A stretch of 64,000 bases of DNA from Psychrobacter sp. TAE2020 (GCF_018919485.1 NZ_JAHLMU010000001.1:472655-536654), one strand, 5' to 3'. Counted from the stretch's first letter, positions 18,443 to 28,479 are shown. Notes: generated by a model from the sequence alone, not told the origin. Numbers and translations: made by a program.

Positions 18443-19204
18443 CTAATGTTTAGTCACAAAACTATTACCGGCACTGAACAGATGGCTGTGCTCGTTATAC
18501 GAGAGTAGTTGTGGCTTTCGTTGGTTAATACTTATAGCAGTAACCCCAGTGTTGACTGAGCTCTGAGTCAATTGATAGGCAGTTGCACTATGCTGCTGCA
18601 ATAGATGCGCAGTAATGGCTGCAATCACCCCACCTGAGGTAAATACTAATACCGTACTGTCTTGATTAAGATGCGCTAGATGGTCTACTTGCCCACTTAG
18701 CTGCTGTAGCGCTTGCTGTGCACGTTGGCTAAATTGTGGCCAGCTCTCCAAGTAATCTTCATCATGATCACCAGCATGCCAGCGTTGCATAGCGATCCCA
18801 AACAGCTCACCCAATCGAGACAACGGCTTATTTTCTTGCTTAAGTTCAGCGGCAATCTGAGCTTGCGTAGACAGCGTCGAATTCGACTTGACGAATACAT
18901 CCTCGTGATTGAATTCATCGAATAGAGGCAATACATAACTTTCAGGGTTCGCTAGATCTAAAATAGCAGTAGAACCCTGATAATCAATGTTGGCTTGGGC
19001 TGGCTGATATGATTGCCAAAAGTGCTGTGCTGAATCACGTTGACGCACTAAGCTGCCACTAAAGATGGCATCTATACGCCGCTGACTATTGCCATAATGC
19101 TGACCAAGCATCTTAGCTTGGAGTGTCCCAAGCTCTGAGAGCTGATCATAATTCTCTTGTCCAAATGAGGCTTGGCCGTGACGAGCTAAAAGGAGGGTTG
19201 TCAT
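18443..19204 (-). CDS. Histidine phosphatase family protein
   Basis: A 253-residue phosphatase of the phosphoglycerate mutase-like fold. The N-terminal TTLLLARHGQ carries the phospho-accepting H9 and R8, followed by LSELGTLQAKMLG. The second catalytic histidine of the family is normally in a C-terminal motif; here the candidate region is VLVFTSGGVIAAITAHLL, where the family usually reads VxHGG, so a serine replaces that histidine. That may lower or change activity. It sits 55 bp downstream of the kinase-like gene in the same direction and is likely cotranscribed. No signal peptide. Confidence 0.85.
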   Translation of the reverse strand: MTTLLLARHGQASFGQENYDQLSELGTLQAKMLGQHYGNSQRRIDAIFSGSLVRQRDSAQHFWQSYQPAQANIDYQGSTAILDLANPESYVLPLFDEFNHEDVFVKSNSTLSTQAQIAAELKQENKPLSRLGELFGIAMQRWHAGDHDEDYLESWPQFSQRAQQALQQLSGQVDHLAHLNQDSTVLVFTSGGVIAAITAHLLQQHSATAYQLTQSSVNTGVTAISINQRKPQLLSYNEHSHLFSAGNSFVTKH

Positions 19205-19259
19205 AAAGTAGGGCCTATAGTAATTATATTTTTAGAGGAAACTTAGCACTCTTAAGCGA

Positions 19260-20636
19260 TTATTCATCAACTGCTTTAGAACTGTGTTTAGCCGTCGCTG
19301 AGATAGACGATGCTGGCGCAAAATAAGCTTTAGGTAATACACTTTTGATTACCGCTTGTAGCGGGCCAGGAAGCTGTTCAATAGTAGTAGCATCAATACC
19401 TCTATCTGCTAAGTGTGGCTGCACATAACTCATAAACAGCGCATCGCCTTCATACTTAGCGATCAGTTTAAGGCATTTGGCATGCAAGACATGGACAATA
19501 ATCCAAAAGTTCTTAAAAGCCGGATTGCTAGTTTGTTTATGGTAAAAACGATAATAGATCTGCTGCACTATACCAGCTAAGCGGAACAAGCCAAACACTT
19601 CATAAAAGGTCCAATTGTCTAGCTCTAGGCCCGTCTGGGCAAGATAATACTCAACCACTTCATCACGAGTCATCATACCGGCAAGATGAGTGGGCTGTCG
19701 ACGCGACTGCTGCATAATAATATTGTCATCGGCCTCAATCCAATACGCCAAGGCACTGCCTAAATCCATTAATGGATCGCCTAAAGTAGCCATTTCCCAA
19801 TCGAGGACCCCTATCACTTGGGTGGGATCGTCAGCGGCCAAGATGACATTATCGAAGCGCCAATCATTGTGGATGACGCAAGTGTTACTGTCTTTAGGGG
19901 TATGGTTAGCTAGCCATTGTCTCACTACAGCGAAACTAGGTACATTCGGGGTCTTGGCTTTGACATAGCGCTTATCCCAACCACTGACTTGACGCTCACA
20001 GTAACCCTCACCGCGGCCTAAGGCTACTAGCTCAGGGTGCTGCTGATAATCAACTTGATGCAGCTTAATTAAGGCATCAATGACGTTAGTGCATAGCTCA
20101 TGAGTTTGACTAGCATCAAAATCTATTTCTTTAGGCAAATTAGCACGAGGAATAATACCTTCCATGCGCTCCATCACATAAAAGTCGGCACCGATAACCG
20201 CCTCGTCAGTACACAGAGCAATCATCTTTGGCACGTAAGGATAGACCTCTACTAGCGCTTTTTGTACTGTATATTCCCGTACCATGTCATGCGCTGATTT
20301 GGCTTTAGTGCCTTTAGGGGGACGACGTAGAATAAGGTCTTGATTGGCATATTGTAGACGATAAGTCCAGTTTGATGCCCCACCTGAGAACTGAGTAACG
20401 ACAGGCTCTCCTACTACCTCTACGCCCTGCTCGCGTAGCCATATAGTTACTGCTTGCGCATCAAGCTCCTCGCCTGCACGCACCTCACCGCCTTTATCTA
20501 GTACTTTATAGGTCAATGATTTATCGGTGCTATTGGATTTTTGCCTAGTATGGCTGTCGGTAGCTAGGTTTTCGCTACCGTTATTGCCATTGTTATTTGA
20601 GCGGCTACTTTGCAGATTGTTATTATTGTCTGACAT
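19260..20636 (-). CDS. APH-like phosphotransferase (ACAD10/11 N-terminal type)
   Basis: A 458-residue kinase-fold protein. A 40-residue Asn/Ser-rich tail precedes VTQFSGGASNWTYRLQ and ILRRPPKG, the nucleotide loop region. The catalytic loop is VIHNDWRFDNVI and the metal loop is VLDWEMATLGDPLMDLG. In animals this domain is fused to an acyl-CoA dehydrogenase (ACAD10/ACAD11) and phosphorylates 4-hydroxyacyl-CoA; Pseudomonas LvaA is a related stand-alone kinase. The acyl-CoA dehydrogenase gene lies just upstream, which supports a role on hydroxyacyl-CoA rather than antibiotics. AAGGAT precedes the ATG. Confidence 0.88.
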   Translation of the reverse strand: MSDNNNNLQSSRSNNNGNNGSENLATDSHTRQKSNSTDKSLTYKVLDKGGEVRAGEELDAQAVTIWLREQGVEVVGEPVVTQFSGGASNWTYRLQYANQDLILRRPPKGTKAKSAHDMVREYTVQKALVEVYPYVPKMIALCTDEAVIGADFYVMERMEGIIPRANLPKEIDFDASQTHELCTNVIDALIKLHQVDYQQHPELVALGRGEGYCERQVSGWDKRYVKAKTPNVPSFAVVRQWLANHTPKDSNTCVIHNDWRFDNVILAADDPTQVIGVLDWEMATLGDPLMDLGSALAYWIEADDNIIMQQSRRQPTHLAGMMTRDEVVEYYLAQTGLELDNWTFYEVFGLFRLAGIVQQIYYRFYHKQTSNPAFKNFWIIVHVLHAKCLKLIAKYEGDALFMSYVQPHLADRGIDATTIEQLPGPLQAVIKSVLPKAYFAPASSISATAKHSSKAVDE

Positions 20637-20837
20637 GTGATAATCCTTACCTCGATGCTAAGCTAACTGCAAATTTTTATTAAAAAAAACGAAATCTAAT
20701 AAGGGCCAATGAAATCCTATTATTTACTTAGGCTATTTTGCATGAGTTCTTACTGGCTCATCGTAAGGTTGTAGCGGCTATCAAGTTGCTATTATTTAGC
20801 TAGTCTTGATAGCGCCATCAGCCTATATTTCGCTTTA

Positions 20838-22094
20838 CTACTTGCGCTTAGAGCTAAAGCCTTGACGCTTAAGCTCCAATTTAGCAATCATAGTTTTATG
20901 CACTTCATCAGGGCCATCCGCCAGTCGTAGTGCTCTTGCTTGCGCAAAGAAACCCGGTAGCATAGTATCTTGACAGACTCCCATACCGCCGTATATTTGA
21001 ATCGCCATATCGACTACTTCTTGCAACATCGTTGGTGCTACTACTTTGATCGCTGATATCTCAGTTAACGCCGCTTTGGTGCCTTGGCTGTCCATCTTTT
21101 GCGCAGCATATAAGGTTAGCAGACGCGCCTGATCAATTTTGATACGCGCCTCAGCGATACGCTCGAGATTGCCCCCCAATTGTAGTAATGGCTTACCAAA
21201 AGCTGTACGCGTCATACCACGCCCGACAGCCAGCTCTAATGACTTTTCAGCAGCGCCAACACAGCGCATACAATGATGAATCCGACCTGGCCCTAAGCGA
21301 CCTTGCGCAATCTCAAAACCCATACCTGGCCCACCAATAAAGCTATCTAGCGGCACACGTACATCAACAAAGCTTACCTCGCCATGACCGTGCGGCGCAT
21401 CATAATCACCGAATACTTTTAGCATCCGCTCTATAATGACACCAGCAGTATTGACGGGCACTAATACCATAGAGTGCTGATGATGACGATCTTTATCTTC
21501 GCTAGGGGTATGCGCCATAACGATCAATAAATCAACGGCAGGATCTCCCAAACCAGATGACCACCATTTGCTACCATTAATGATAATCTCATCACCTTCT
21601 ACTACTGCTGTTGCTTGCATGTTAGTGGCATCACTTGACGCTACCGAGGGCTCTGTCATGCAGAATACTGAGCGTGTCTTGCCTGCTAACAATGGCGTTA
21701 ACCATCTGTCCTGCTGAATGCTACTGCCGTAACGCCATAATAGCTCCATATTGCCACTATCAGGAGCATTACAATTAAAGATGTGTGGGGCCAATAAACT
21801 ACGCCCCGTCAACTCGGCAATAGGAGCGTAATCGGTCACTGAAAGACCAGCTCCCAAAATATCATCAGGCAAGAACAAATTCCAAAGACCTGCTTCACGT
21901 GCTTGCTGACGTAACTGCTCATACGCTGCTGGCCATTGCCAACTCTTCCAGTTGCCATCAGGATTGAGCTCATGACACTGCTGCCAAAACTGGGCCTCTA
22001 TTGGCTCGATTTGGGTCGCGATAAAATCTTTTACTTGCTGGTAAATAGCTTGGCCGTGCTCACTAGTAGTGAACATCAAATCATTAGTAGACAT
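20838..22094 (-). CDS. Acyl-CoA dehydrogenase family protein
   Basis: A 418-residue flavoenzyme. FCMTEPSVASSDATNMQ contacts FAD, and NGSKWWSSGLGDPAVD is the standard middle-domain strand. The C-terminal helical domain ends with IYGGMGVCQDTMLPGFFAQ and LRLADGPDEVHK, features of the ACAD11-like branch. It would oxidise an acyl-CoA or, with its kinase neighbour, process phosphorylated hydroxyacyl-CoA. AAGGAAG is placed just before the ATG. It is the first gene of a minus-strand run of four; the 201-bp gap to the kinase gene leaves room for a second promoter. Confidence 0.92.
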   Translation of the reverse strand: MSTNDLMFTTSEHGQAIYQQVKDFIATQIEPIEAQFWQQCHELNPDGNWKSWQWPAAYEQLRQQAREAGLWNLFLPDDILGAGLSVTDYAPIAELTGRSLLAPHIFNCNAPDSGNMELLWRYGSSIQQDRWLTPLLAGKTRSVFCMTEPSVASSDATNMQATAVVEGDEIIINGSKWWSSGLGDPAVDLLIVMAHTPSEDKDRHHQHSMVLVPVNTAGVIIERMLKVFGDYDAPHGHGEVSFVDVRVPLDSFIGGPGMGFEIAQGRLGPGRIHHCMRCVGAAEKSLELAVGRGMTRTAFGKPLLQLGGNLERIAEARIKIDQARLLTLYAAQKMDSQGTKAALTEISAIKVVAPTMLQEVVDMAIQIYGGMGVCQDTMLPGFFAQARALRLADGPDEVHKTMIAKLELKRQGFSSKRK

Positions 22095-22243
22095 GAATAA
22101 CTTCCTTTTATTCTAGATTAATTATCTTATTGAAGGTTGCTGGGAGGTTGGGTAGCAGTAGCTATTAAAAGCCATTTGAATAATAAGGTATACAGGCGCT
22201 TACTGTGGTTGCTCAATCCAGTTATAACATAGCGATTATCATT

Positions 22244-22281
22244 AAACAGCAAAAAAGGCGCGACTAGTTAGGTCACGCCCT
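22244..22281 (-). terminator. Probable terminator downstream of the SohB-like gene
   Basis: Read on the minus strand, GGGCGTGAC and GTCGCGCC pair with one mismatch and are followed by six T residues. It lies about 100 bp after the protease stop codon. Confidence 0.7.
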
Positions 22282-22381
22282 TACAAAATACAAACACTGG
22301 GGCTATTAAAAACTAGCACTAATAAAGGCAATTTTTAGTGAGTTTAAAGTTTAAGCTAAAAACACCTTCTGTAATCAATTC

Positions 22382-23356
22382 TTACTTTAAGATATTGAGA
22401 CGACTGTTAAAGTCAAAACGGGCTAAGGCCTCTGGTAACTTATCGACTACTATACTCAATGTGGCCTCTGCTGCTTGTGCCAGTCCTATCTTTTCAGCAA
22501 AGGTTGGTTTTTGACGTGAGTGCAAAGCATAAACTTCATAATCTTCCATTAGCTCTAAAATATAGCTGTCTGACGTCTGCAAGCTGTCCACTAAGTTAAG
22601 ATGTAGCGCATCTTCGCCATACCAATGCTCACCAGTAGCCACTTTATCTAAATCTAGCATTGAGCGATAACGGTTTACGAAATGCTTAAATAGCTCATGA
22701 GTCTGCTCTAGCTCTTGCTGATATTTGGCACGATCTTCATCGTCATTTTCACCAAAGACAGTTACGGTGCGCTTATAGTCACCAGCAGTGAACTGCTCAT
22801 AATCTACATCGTGGTTCTTTAACCACTTATGGAAGTTTGGTAACTGCGAAACCACGCCGATAGAACCAACAACTGCAAAGGGAGCTGCTACGATTTTGTC
22901 CGCAACACAAGCCATCATATAGCCACCGCTAGCCGCCACTTTATCCACGCATACGGTTAACTTTAAGCCCGCGTCTCTAAGACGAACCAATTGTGCTGCT
23001 GCTAGACCATAACCATGGACTATGCCACCTGGTGACTCTAAGCGTATGACGACTTCATCACCTTTATTAGCAGTACTAATTAACGTGCTAATCTCTTCAC
23101 GTAAATGCTTGACGGCGGAAGCTTTCATATCACCATCGAAATCAAGGACAAAAACTTGCGCACTTGGGGTTTTATTCTTACTTTTATTTTTAGCTTTTAA
23201 TGCTTGCTTAGCTTTTTTGGCGAGCCCTTTTTTGAGTAGTTTGAGCGCCGCTTTACCTTGAGTGGCCTCAACCAAATCCTCACGATGCTGTTTTTGAGAT
23301 TCATTAAGATGCATTACTTTTAGTTCGACAGGATTTTTAGGCGGATGAAATAACAT
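22382..23356 (-). CDS. sohB: SohB-like S49 family serine protease, no N-terminal anchor
   Basis: A 324-residue peptidase of the SppA/SohB class that uses a Ser-Lys pair. The serine is S143 in KVAASGGYMMACVADKIV and the lysine is K195 in AGDYKRTVTVFGEN; their 52-residue gap equals that of Bacillus SppA. ATGEHWYGEDAL and RLESPGGIVHGYGLA match E. coli SohB closely. E. coli SohB begins with a membrane helix; here residues 1-65 are hydrophilic and Lys-rich with none. A TAA five codons upstream in frame rules out a longer start in that frame. TAAGGAA precedes the ATG. Confidence 0.9.
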   Translation of the reverse strand: MLFHPPKNPVELKVMHLNESQKQHREDLVEATQGKAALKLLKKGLAKKAKQALKAKNKSKNKTPSAQVFVLDFDGDMKASAVKHLREEISTLISTANKGDEVVIRLESPGGIVHGYGLAAAQLVRLRDAGLKLTVCVDKVAASGGYMMACVADKIVAAPFAVVGSIGVVSQLPNFHKWLKNHDVDYEQFTAGDYKRTVTVFGENDDEDRAKYQQELEQTHELFKHFVNRYRSMLDLDKVATGEHWYGEDALHLNLVDSLQTSDSYILELMEDYEVYALHSRQKPTFAEKIGLAQAAEATLSIVVDKLPEALARFDFNSRLNILK

Positions 23357-23853
23357 CGATAGTATTCCTTAATTAATAGGTTAAATGACAAGGAGCTGCC
23401 AAGTTAAAACAGTAATATTTTTAGTGTCAGCATGATATGAGCCCTATATTAAAACTTTTCAAGTCGCTCAGCGATTATTGAAAGCTAAAATATTTTACAG
23501 GCATTATTTAGTAGTCAGGAGTTACAAAATGGGCAGATACAGCCTATCCCTACCAGAGGATTCTATCAGTAGAGTTGTATAACAAAAGCACATTAGGCAT
23601 AATATGCGTTTACACTTATTTTTATGCACTCCATTGTTATGAGTTTGCTGATATGGTGTTTTTTTGCTAATGGCAATTGTCTATATAACGGCTAGCGCTT
23701 ATTATCGCTAAAATTGCAACGCTTACAAGCAACTAACTCTTCAATTAACTGGCCCTAATCTACAGCGCCAGTTAATTTGAGTGGGTTGAAATCTACTAAC
23801 GATGGCTGCATTATTGTTCTTTGAATCGAGCAGACAACTGGATAACTATTATT
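23357..23853. other. Intergenic region between divergent sohB and aspS
   Basis: This stretch of nearly 500 bp holds the two divergent promoters. A TTG-started extension of aspS begins at 23821 but has no ribosome site. I see no gene, repeat or T-box-like structure. Confidence 0.4.
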
Positions 23854-25746
23854 ATGACCGACCCTATCACAACCAACAGCATTATAAACCAAACTCAACT
23901 CGCCACAGAAAGTGAGATGAGTGTACATAGCGGTTACCGTGATGAATATTGTGGTGCAGTAACCGAAAATCTATTAGAGCAAACCATTACTATCGTCGGT
24001 TGGGTACATCGTCGTCGCGATCATGGTGGGGTTATCTTTTTAGACATGCGTGACCGTGCTGGTATTCTACAAGTGGTCGTTGATCCAGATACCCCAGAAG
24101 CTTTTGCTACTGCTGATGCTGTACGCCCTGAATATGTACTAAAAATAACTGGCCGTGTACGTCGTCGTTATGAAGGTACCGAAAACGCTACGATGACTAG
24201 TGGTCAAATTGAGTTATTGGGTAAAGAAATTGAAGTATTAGCAAAATCTGAAACTCCGCCTTTTCCATTAAATGATGAAAACACTACGGTATCAGAAGAT
24301 TTGCGTTTGAAATATCGCTACTTAGATATGCGCCGCCCACAAATGCAAGAACGCATGGTATTCCGTGCCAAAGCTACTTCAACTATTCGTCGCTACTTGG
24401 ACGACCATGGTTTCTTAGACGTCGAAACCCCTATTTTGACCCGTGCTACTCCTGAAGGTGCTCGCGATTATTTAGTACCTTCACGTACGCGTCCAGGTAA
24501 CTTCTTTGCTTTACCGCAGTCGCCACAGCTGTTTAAACAGCTATTAATGATATCTGGATTTGATCGCTATTATCAAATCGCTAAATGTTTCCGTGATGAA
24601 GATTTGCGTGCTGATCGTCAGCCTGAATTTACCCAAGTCGATATCGAAACCTCTTTCTTAGATGAAGAGGGCATCATGGCCATTAACGAAGGCCTGATCA
24701 AGCACCTATTTAAGACTATGTTAGACGTTGAGTTTGAACAGTTCCCTCGTATGACTTATGCAGAGGCTATGCGCGACTATGCTTCAGATAAGCCTGACTT
24801 ACGCATTCCATTAAAATTAGTCGATGTCGCTGATCTAATGCAAAGCGTTGATTTTAAAGTATTTGCTGGTCCTGCTAATGATCCTAAAGGTCGTGTTGCC
24901 GCCTTACGTATCCCTAAGGGTGCTTCGATAAGCCGTAAGCAAATCGATGAATACACTAAGTTCGTTGCTATCTATGGCGCGCGTGGTTTGGCTTATATCA
25001 AAGTCAACGATGCTAGCAATATCAATAACGGCGTTGATAAAGAGTCTGGCCTACAATCACCAATCATCAAAAACATGACGGATGAAGTACTAGCTAGCTT
25101 GATTGAACGTACCCAAGCAGAAGATGGCGATATCATTTTCTTTGGTGCGGATAAAGCTAGTATCGTTAATGACGCTATAGGCGCGCTACGCCAAAAGATC
25201 GGCTTAGATCTGCAGATGACTACTTGTGAGTGGGCGCCACTTTGGGTGACTGATTTCCCAATGTTTGAAGAAACTGACGATGGCAAATGGACTTCAATGC
25301 ATCATCCATTTACTAAGCCTAAAGGGTCTGTTCAAGAGCTAAAAGACAACCCAGCAACCGCCCTATCTATAGCTTATGATATGGTAGTGAATGGTACAGA
25401 AGTCGGTGGTGGTAGCTTACGTATCAATACCTTTGATATGCAGCAAGCCGTGCTTGAAGCTCTAGGTATCGGCGAGCAAGAAGCTGAAGACAAATTTGGC
25501 TTCTTACTTGATGCCCTAAAATTCGGCGCACCGCCGCATGGTGGTTTAGCTTTTGGTTTAGATCGCTTGATTATGCTGATGGTAGGTGCCAGCTCTATCC
25601 GTGATGTCATTGCTTTCCCAAAAACCAAAACTGCTGAGTGTCCCCTAACTCAAGCTCCTGCTGAAGTAGACAGCAAACAGCTTCGTGATTTAGGCATCCG
25701 TGTACGAGAAAAAGTACAAGCTGACGCTACTAAATCTGCTGAATAG
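23854..25746 (+). CDS. aspS: Aspartate--tRNA ligase
   Basis: Charges tRNA-Asp. It is a bacterial-type class II synthetase. The OB-fold anticodon domain at the N-terminus carries [20 protein letters not shown]. Motif 2 is [20 protein letters not shown], then comes the bacterial GAD insertion, and motif 3 is [12 protein letters not shown]. From the ATG at 23854 the protein has 630 residues against 590 in E. coli; the extra length includes an N-terminal tail of about 25 residues. A second candidate start, at 23917 ([13 protein letters not shown]), has a GAAAGTGAG site and would be closer to the family norm. Confidence 0.95.
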   Translation: MTDPITTNSIINQTQLATESEMSVHSGYRDEYCGAVTENLLEQTITIVGWVHRRRDHGGVIFLDMRDRAGILQVVVDPDTPEAFATADAVRPEYVLKITGRVRRRYEGTENATMTSGQIELLGKEIEVLAKSETPPFPLNDENTTVSEDLRLKYRYLDMRRPQMQERMVFRAKATSTIRRYLDDHGFLDVETPILTRATPEGARDYLVPSRTRPGNFFALPQSPQLFKQLLMISGFDRYYQIAKCFRDEDLRADRQPEFTQVDIETSFLDEEGIMAINEGLIKHLFKTMLDVEFEQFPRMTYAEAMRDYASDKPDLRIPLKLVDVADLMQSVDFKVFAGPANDPKGRVAALRIPKGASISRKQIDEYTKFVAIYGARGLAYIKVNDASNINNGVDKESGLQSPIIKNMTDEVLASLIERTQAEDGDIIFFGADKASIVNDAIGALRQKIGLDLQMTTCEWAPLWVTDFPMFEETDDGKWTSMHHPFTKPKGSVQELKDNPATALSIAYDMVVNGTEVGGGSLRINTFDMQQAVLEALGIGEQEAEDKFGFLLDALKFGAPPHGGLAFGLDRLIMLMVGASSIRDVIAFPKTKTAECPLTQAPAEVDSKQLRDLGIRVREKVQADATKSAE

Positions 25747-25804
25747 ATAATCTGATTATGCACTATTGTGTTTTACAGTCTCATCTAATAGCTTGTGATT
25801 GGTC

Positions 25805-26755
25805 ATGAACCCTTATCACCTGTTCAAATATGTGCCTTTGCCTCTATTACAGGGGCTAGCACATATTGTTGCTTGGATTATCATGCGTATGTCAGACGCA
25901 AGTTTGGTACGTACTATTAAAACCAATATAACATTGGCAGATTTCGATTTATCTGAATCACAAAAGCAAAAGTTGACTAAAGCTATCGTTGTCAATCAAT
26001 GTCTTAGTAGCGTTGAGTCTGTAAAAAGCTGGGCAATGCCTCCTAAATGGAGTATTGAACAGATTCGAAATGTCTATAATAAAGATATTTTGTTGCAAGG
26101 ACTGGCCAACCATAATGGGATGCTTGCTATCTTGCCACACTTAGGCACTTGGGAGATGATGAATGCTTGGCTGAATCAATTCGGTTCCCCCACTATTATG
26201 TATAAGCCTGTTAAGGGCAAACTCATTAATGAGTTTGTACTGCAAGGTCGCCAGCGTCTCAATGCTACTTTAGTCCCTACTGACGGTAGTGGGGTTAAGG
26301 CGGTTTTTAAAACGCTAAAACAGGGCGGCTTTAGTATGGTACTGCCTGATCATGTTCCTGAACCTTCAGGTGGTGTAATCGTTCCTTTCTTTGGGGTGGA
26401 AACTTTAACTAGCACTTTAGCTTCCAAACTGGCCAACAAAACCAACTGTGCTTTAGTAGGCCTGTCTTGTATTCGTCGTAGCGATGGTCATGGCTTTGAT
26501 ATTCATTGTTATAAATTCGATGATCCAGCATTATATAGCCGCGATTCTGCGGTCTCTACCTATGCTCTTAATCAGGCTATGGAGCGAATGATCAGACCAC
26601 ACTGTAGCCATTATATGTGGGGCTATCGACGTTTTAAGCATATACCTATTTTAGGTAATCCCTATAATAGTGATAAAAAAACAATCGCTGCTTATGTGCT
26701 TACTAAGCGTAACAGTACTGTTGACCTAAATCCCCCTATGGATTTAAACAACTAG
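25805..26755 (+). CDS. Lysophospholipid / lipid A acyltransferase family protein (LpxL/HtrB-like)
   Basis: A 316-residue acyltransferase of the LpxL/HtrB/LABLAT family. The catalytic HxxxxE is H112-LGTW-E117. The family segments VLPDHVPEPSGGVIVPFFG (substrate pocket) and the C-terminal HYMWGYRRFK are present. A hydrophobic stretch near 11-28 would hold it to the inner membrane. It probably adds a secondary acyl chain to lipid A or acts on a related lipid; which LpxL/M step cannot be decided. It begins 58 bp after aspS and is followed 35 bp later by a glycosyltransferase gene, so it is likely part of the LOS cluster. The ATG is preferred over a TTG two codons upstream. Confidence 0.85.
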   Translation: MNPYHLFKYVPLPLLQGLAHIVAWIIMRMSDASLVRTIKTNITLADFDLSESQKQKLTKAIVVNQCLSSVESVKSWAMPPKWSIEQIRNVYNKDILLQGLANHNGMLAILPHLGTWEMMNAWLNQFGSPTIMYKPVKGKLINEFVLQGRQRLNATLVPTDGSGVKAVFKTLKQGGFSMVLPDHVPEPSGGVIVPFFGVETLTSTLASKLANKTNCALVGLSCIRRSDGHGFDIHCYKFDDPALYSRDSAVSTYALNQAMERMIRPHCSHYMWGYRRFKHIPILGNPYNSDKKTIAAYVLTKRNSTVDLNPPMDLNN

Positions 26756-26790
26756 TTACCCGTTCTATGTGTTTCACTGACGAGTTCTTT

Positions 26791-27591
26791 ATGACTATCA
26801 ACAGCTCCAAAACCTCTTCCATCATCGAAACTGCTACTGACAATAGCTCAGCTGATCAGCGTTACGTTATCTGTATGAAATGGGGTGATAAGTATGGTGC
26901 TGAATATGTCAATCGCCTATACAATATGGTCAGCCGTCATTTAACTTTAAACTTTCAAATGATTTGTCTCACTGATGATACTAGCGGTATCGATGCTGCT
27001 ATCCGCTGCTATCCTATTCCTGATCTTAACTTACCAGCAGGACCTGAACGAGGCTGGAAAAAGCTGACCACTTTTAAAACTGATTTATATGACTTAAAAG
27101 GTGTAGCGCTTTTTTTAGATATCGATATTGTTATTGTTAATAATATCGATGGCTTCTTTACTTACCAAGCCCAGCATGAAGATAGCGTAGTCATTATCCG
27201 TGATTGGAAAAAGCCTTGGCGAATGATTGGTAATAGCTCAGTCTATCGTTTTAACGTTGGCATGAATACGTATCCTGACTTACTAAGCAATTTTGAGCGT
27301 AATTTTGACACTATCCGCCAACAAGTACGTCATGAACAAGCTTATTTATCCAATTATTTGCGTGAGCATCATCATTTAGAGTATTGGGACAAAACTTGGT
27401 GTGTCAGCTTTAAATACCAATGCATGGCTCCTGTACCTTTTAACTTTTTACGCCCACCAAAGCTGCCAAAAGACGCAAAAATTGTGATCTTTCACGGTGA
27501 GATAAACCCGCCAGAAGCTATCAATGGTGGTGGTGGAAAATGGTATCGACACGTTAAGCCTAGTCCTTGGTTGCAAGACCATTGGCTATAA
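26791..27591 (+). CDS. Putative glycosyltransferase (nucleotide-sugar type, DxD)
   Basis: A 266-residue cytosolic protein with a GT-A-like core: RYVICMKWGDKYGAEYVNRLY, then the metal motif DID at 110-112 in LFLDIDIVI. After it come IIRDWKKPWR and the histidine in IVIFHGEINPPEA, which resembles GT8-type enzymes. The donor and acceptor are unknown, but its place directly after an LpxL-like gene points to the LOS core. An ATG eight codons upstream (26767) is possible; I prefer 26791 because GACGAG stands before it. No transmembrane segment is visible. Confidence 0.75.
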   Translation: MTINSSKTSSIIETATDNSSADQRYVICMKWGDKYGAEYVNRLYNMVSRHLTLNFQMICLTDDTSGIDAAIRCYPIPDLNLPAGPERGWKKLTTFKTDLYDLKGVALFLDIDIVIVNNIDGFFTYQAQHEDSVVIIRDWKKPWRMIGNSSVYRFNVGMNTYPDLLSNFERNFDTIRQQVRHEQAYLSNYLREHHHLEYWDKTWCVSFKYQCMAPVPFNFLRPPKLPKDAKIVIFHGEINPPEAINGGGGKWYRHVKPSPWLQDHWL

Positions 27592-27618
27592 AAACTAGAG
27601 TAATTATTTAAAGATAAA

Positions 27619-28479
27619 ATGGAGCTTAATTTGGAACTACCGCCTACTGTTGTATTTAACATTGACGATCAGCCTATCACTATTCACGCTTTTAATAGCA
27701 GTGAAGCCAAACAAAGTCTGAATAACCAAGCGGTCAACATTATTGCTTCAGGTCCCTCTGCTGCAAACTTGGCATTCTCAGAACTGATAGAGATACCGAC
27801 TATTTTTGTCAATGGTAGTATTAGTTTACTTGCTCAGCACGATTTTACCCAAGTCGTCGGCTGGGTAATCAGTGATGCCCGCTTTATTAATCATCAGCCA
27901 GAGATTCTTAAAAACCATTACACAGGTCAGTCTCTATATGCAACCTTAGCCGTGTTTGAGGCTTTAGCAGCTGCTCATCCTGATATTATGCACAGCTATC
28001 ATAGTTCAATGCGTATCTTATACCCAGTAGATAGGCCTTGGGGTGTTAAATCAAATAGGCTTTGGTTTAGCAAACTAACTTTTAAGAAAAAATTACTAAA
28101 TAAAAAGAAGCCCTTATCCTACTTTGTTAATGATCCTAACTTTGTTATTGATAGTAGCCATAAACCTGCTCCTATCGGCGTTTCATTAGATGTGACTTAT
28201 GGATTTGTAGAAGCCGGTACGGTAGCTTATGTTGCAGCGCAATTGGCTTTTTCTAGGTCTGTGTCTATCATCAATTTATATGGTATCGATTTACTAAACA
28301 GTGCTGAGCCTAGATTTTATGAAAATAAAGACAATAGTGCGCCAAGCAAGCTTGATAAAGCTATTACAGACCGTATCGTGCCATCATTCAACCTACTAGG
28401 TAAAGTTTATAAAGAACACGGCGTCCCTATTGTCAATCACTCTGCTATTTCTAAAAATTTATTTAATAGTTTTGACTAA
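27619..28479 (+). CDS. Unassigned protein of the LOS cluster, Rossmann-like start
   Basis: I do not recognise this 286-residue protein with certainty. NIIASGPSAANLAF at about 40-53 followed by IFVNGSISLL recalls the first strand-loop-helix of GT42 sialyltransferases and of MptE-like (DUF115) proteins, which also read GxGPSL then FxxN. A second hydrophobic block lies at 199-215 (FVEAGTVAYVAAQLAFS), ending with INLYGIDLL. No signal peptide or clear membrane span. It starts 27 bp after a glycosyltransferase gene in the same direction, so a role in surface sugar assembly is likely. It could be a transferase or a carrier-type protein. Confidence 0.6.
   Translation: MELNLELPPTVVFNIDDQPITIHAFNSSEAKQSLNNQAVNIIASGPSAANLAFSELIEIPTIFVNGSISLLAQHDFTQVVGWVISDARFINHQPEILKNHYTGQSLYATLAVFEALAAAHPDIMHSYHSSMRILYPVDRPWGVKSNRLWFSKLTFKKKLLNKKKPLSYFVNDPNFVIDSSHKPAPIGVSLDVTYGFVEAGTVAYVAAQLAFSRSVSIINLYGIDLLNSAEPRFYENKDNSAPSKLDKAITDRIVPSFNLLGKVYKEHGVPIVNHSAISKNLFNSFD

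Noticed and set aside
27619-28479. Calling this gene a GT42 sialyltransferase
   Set aside because: Only the first loop resembles GT42; I could not identify the later catalytic histidine motif, so the name would overreach.
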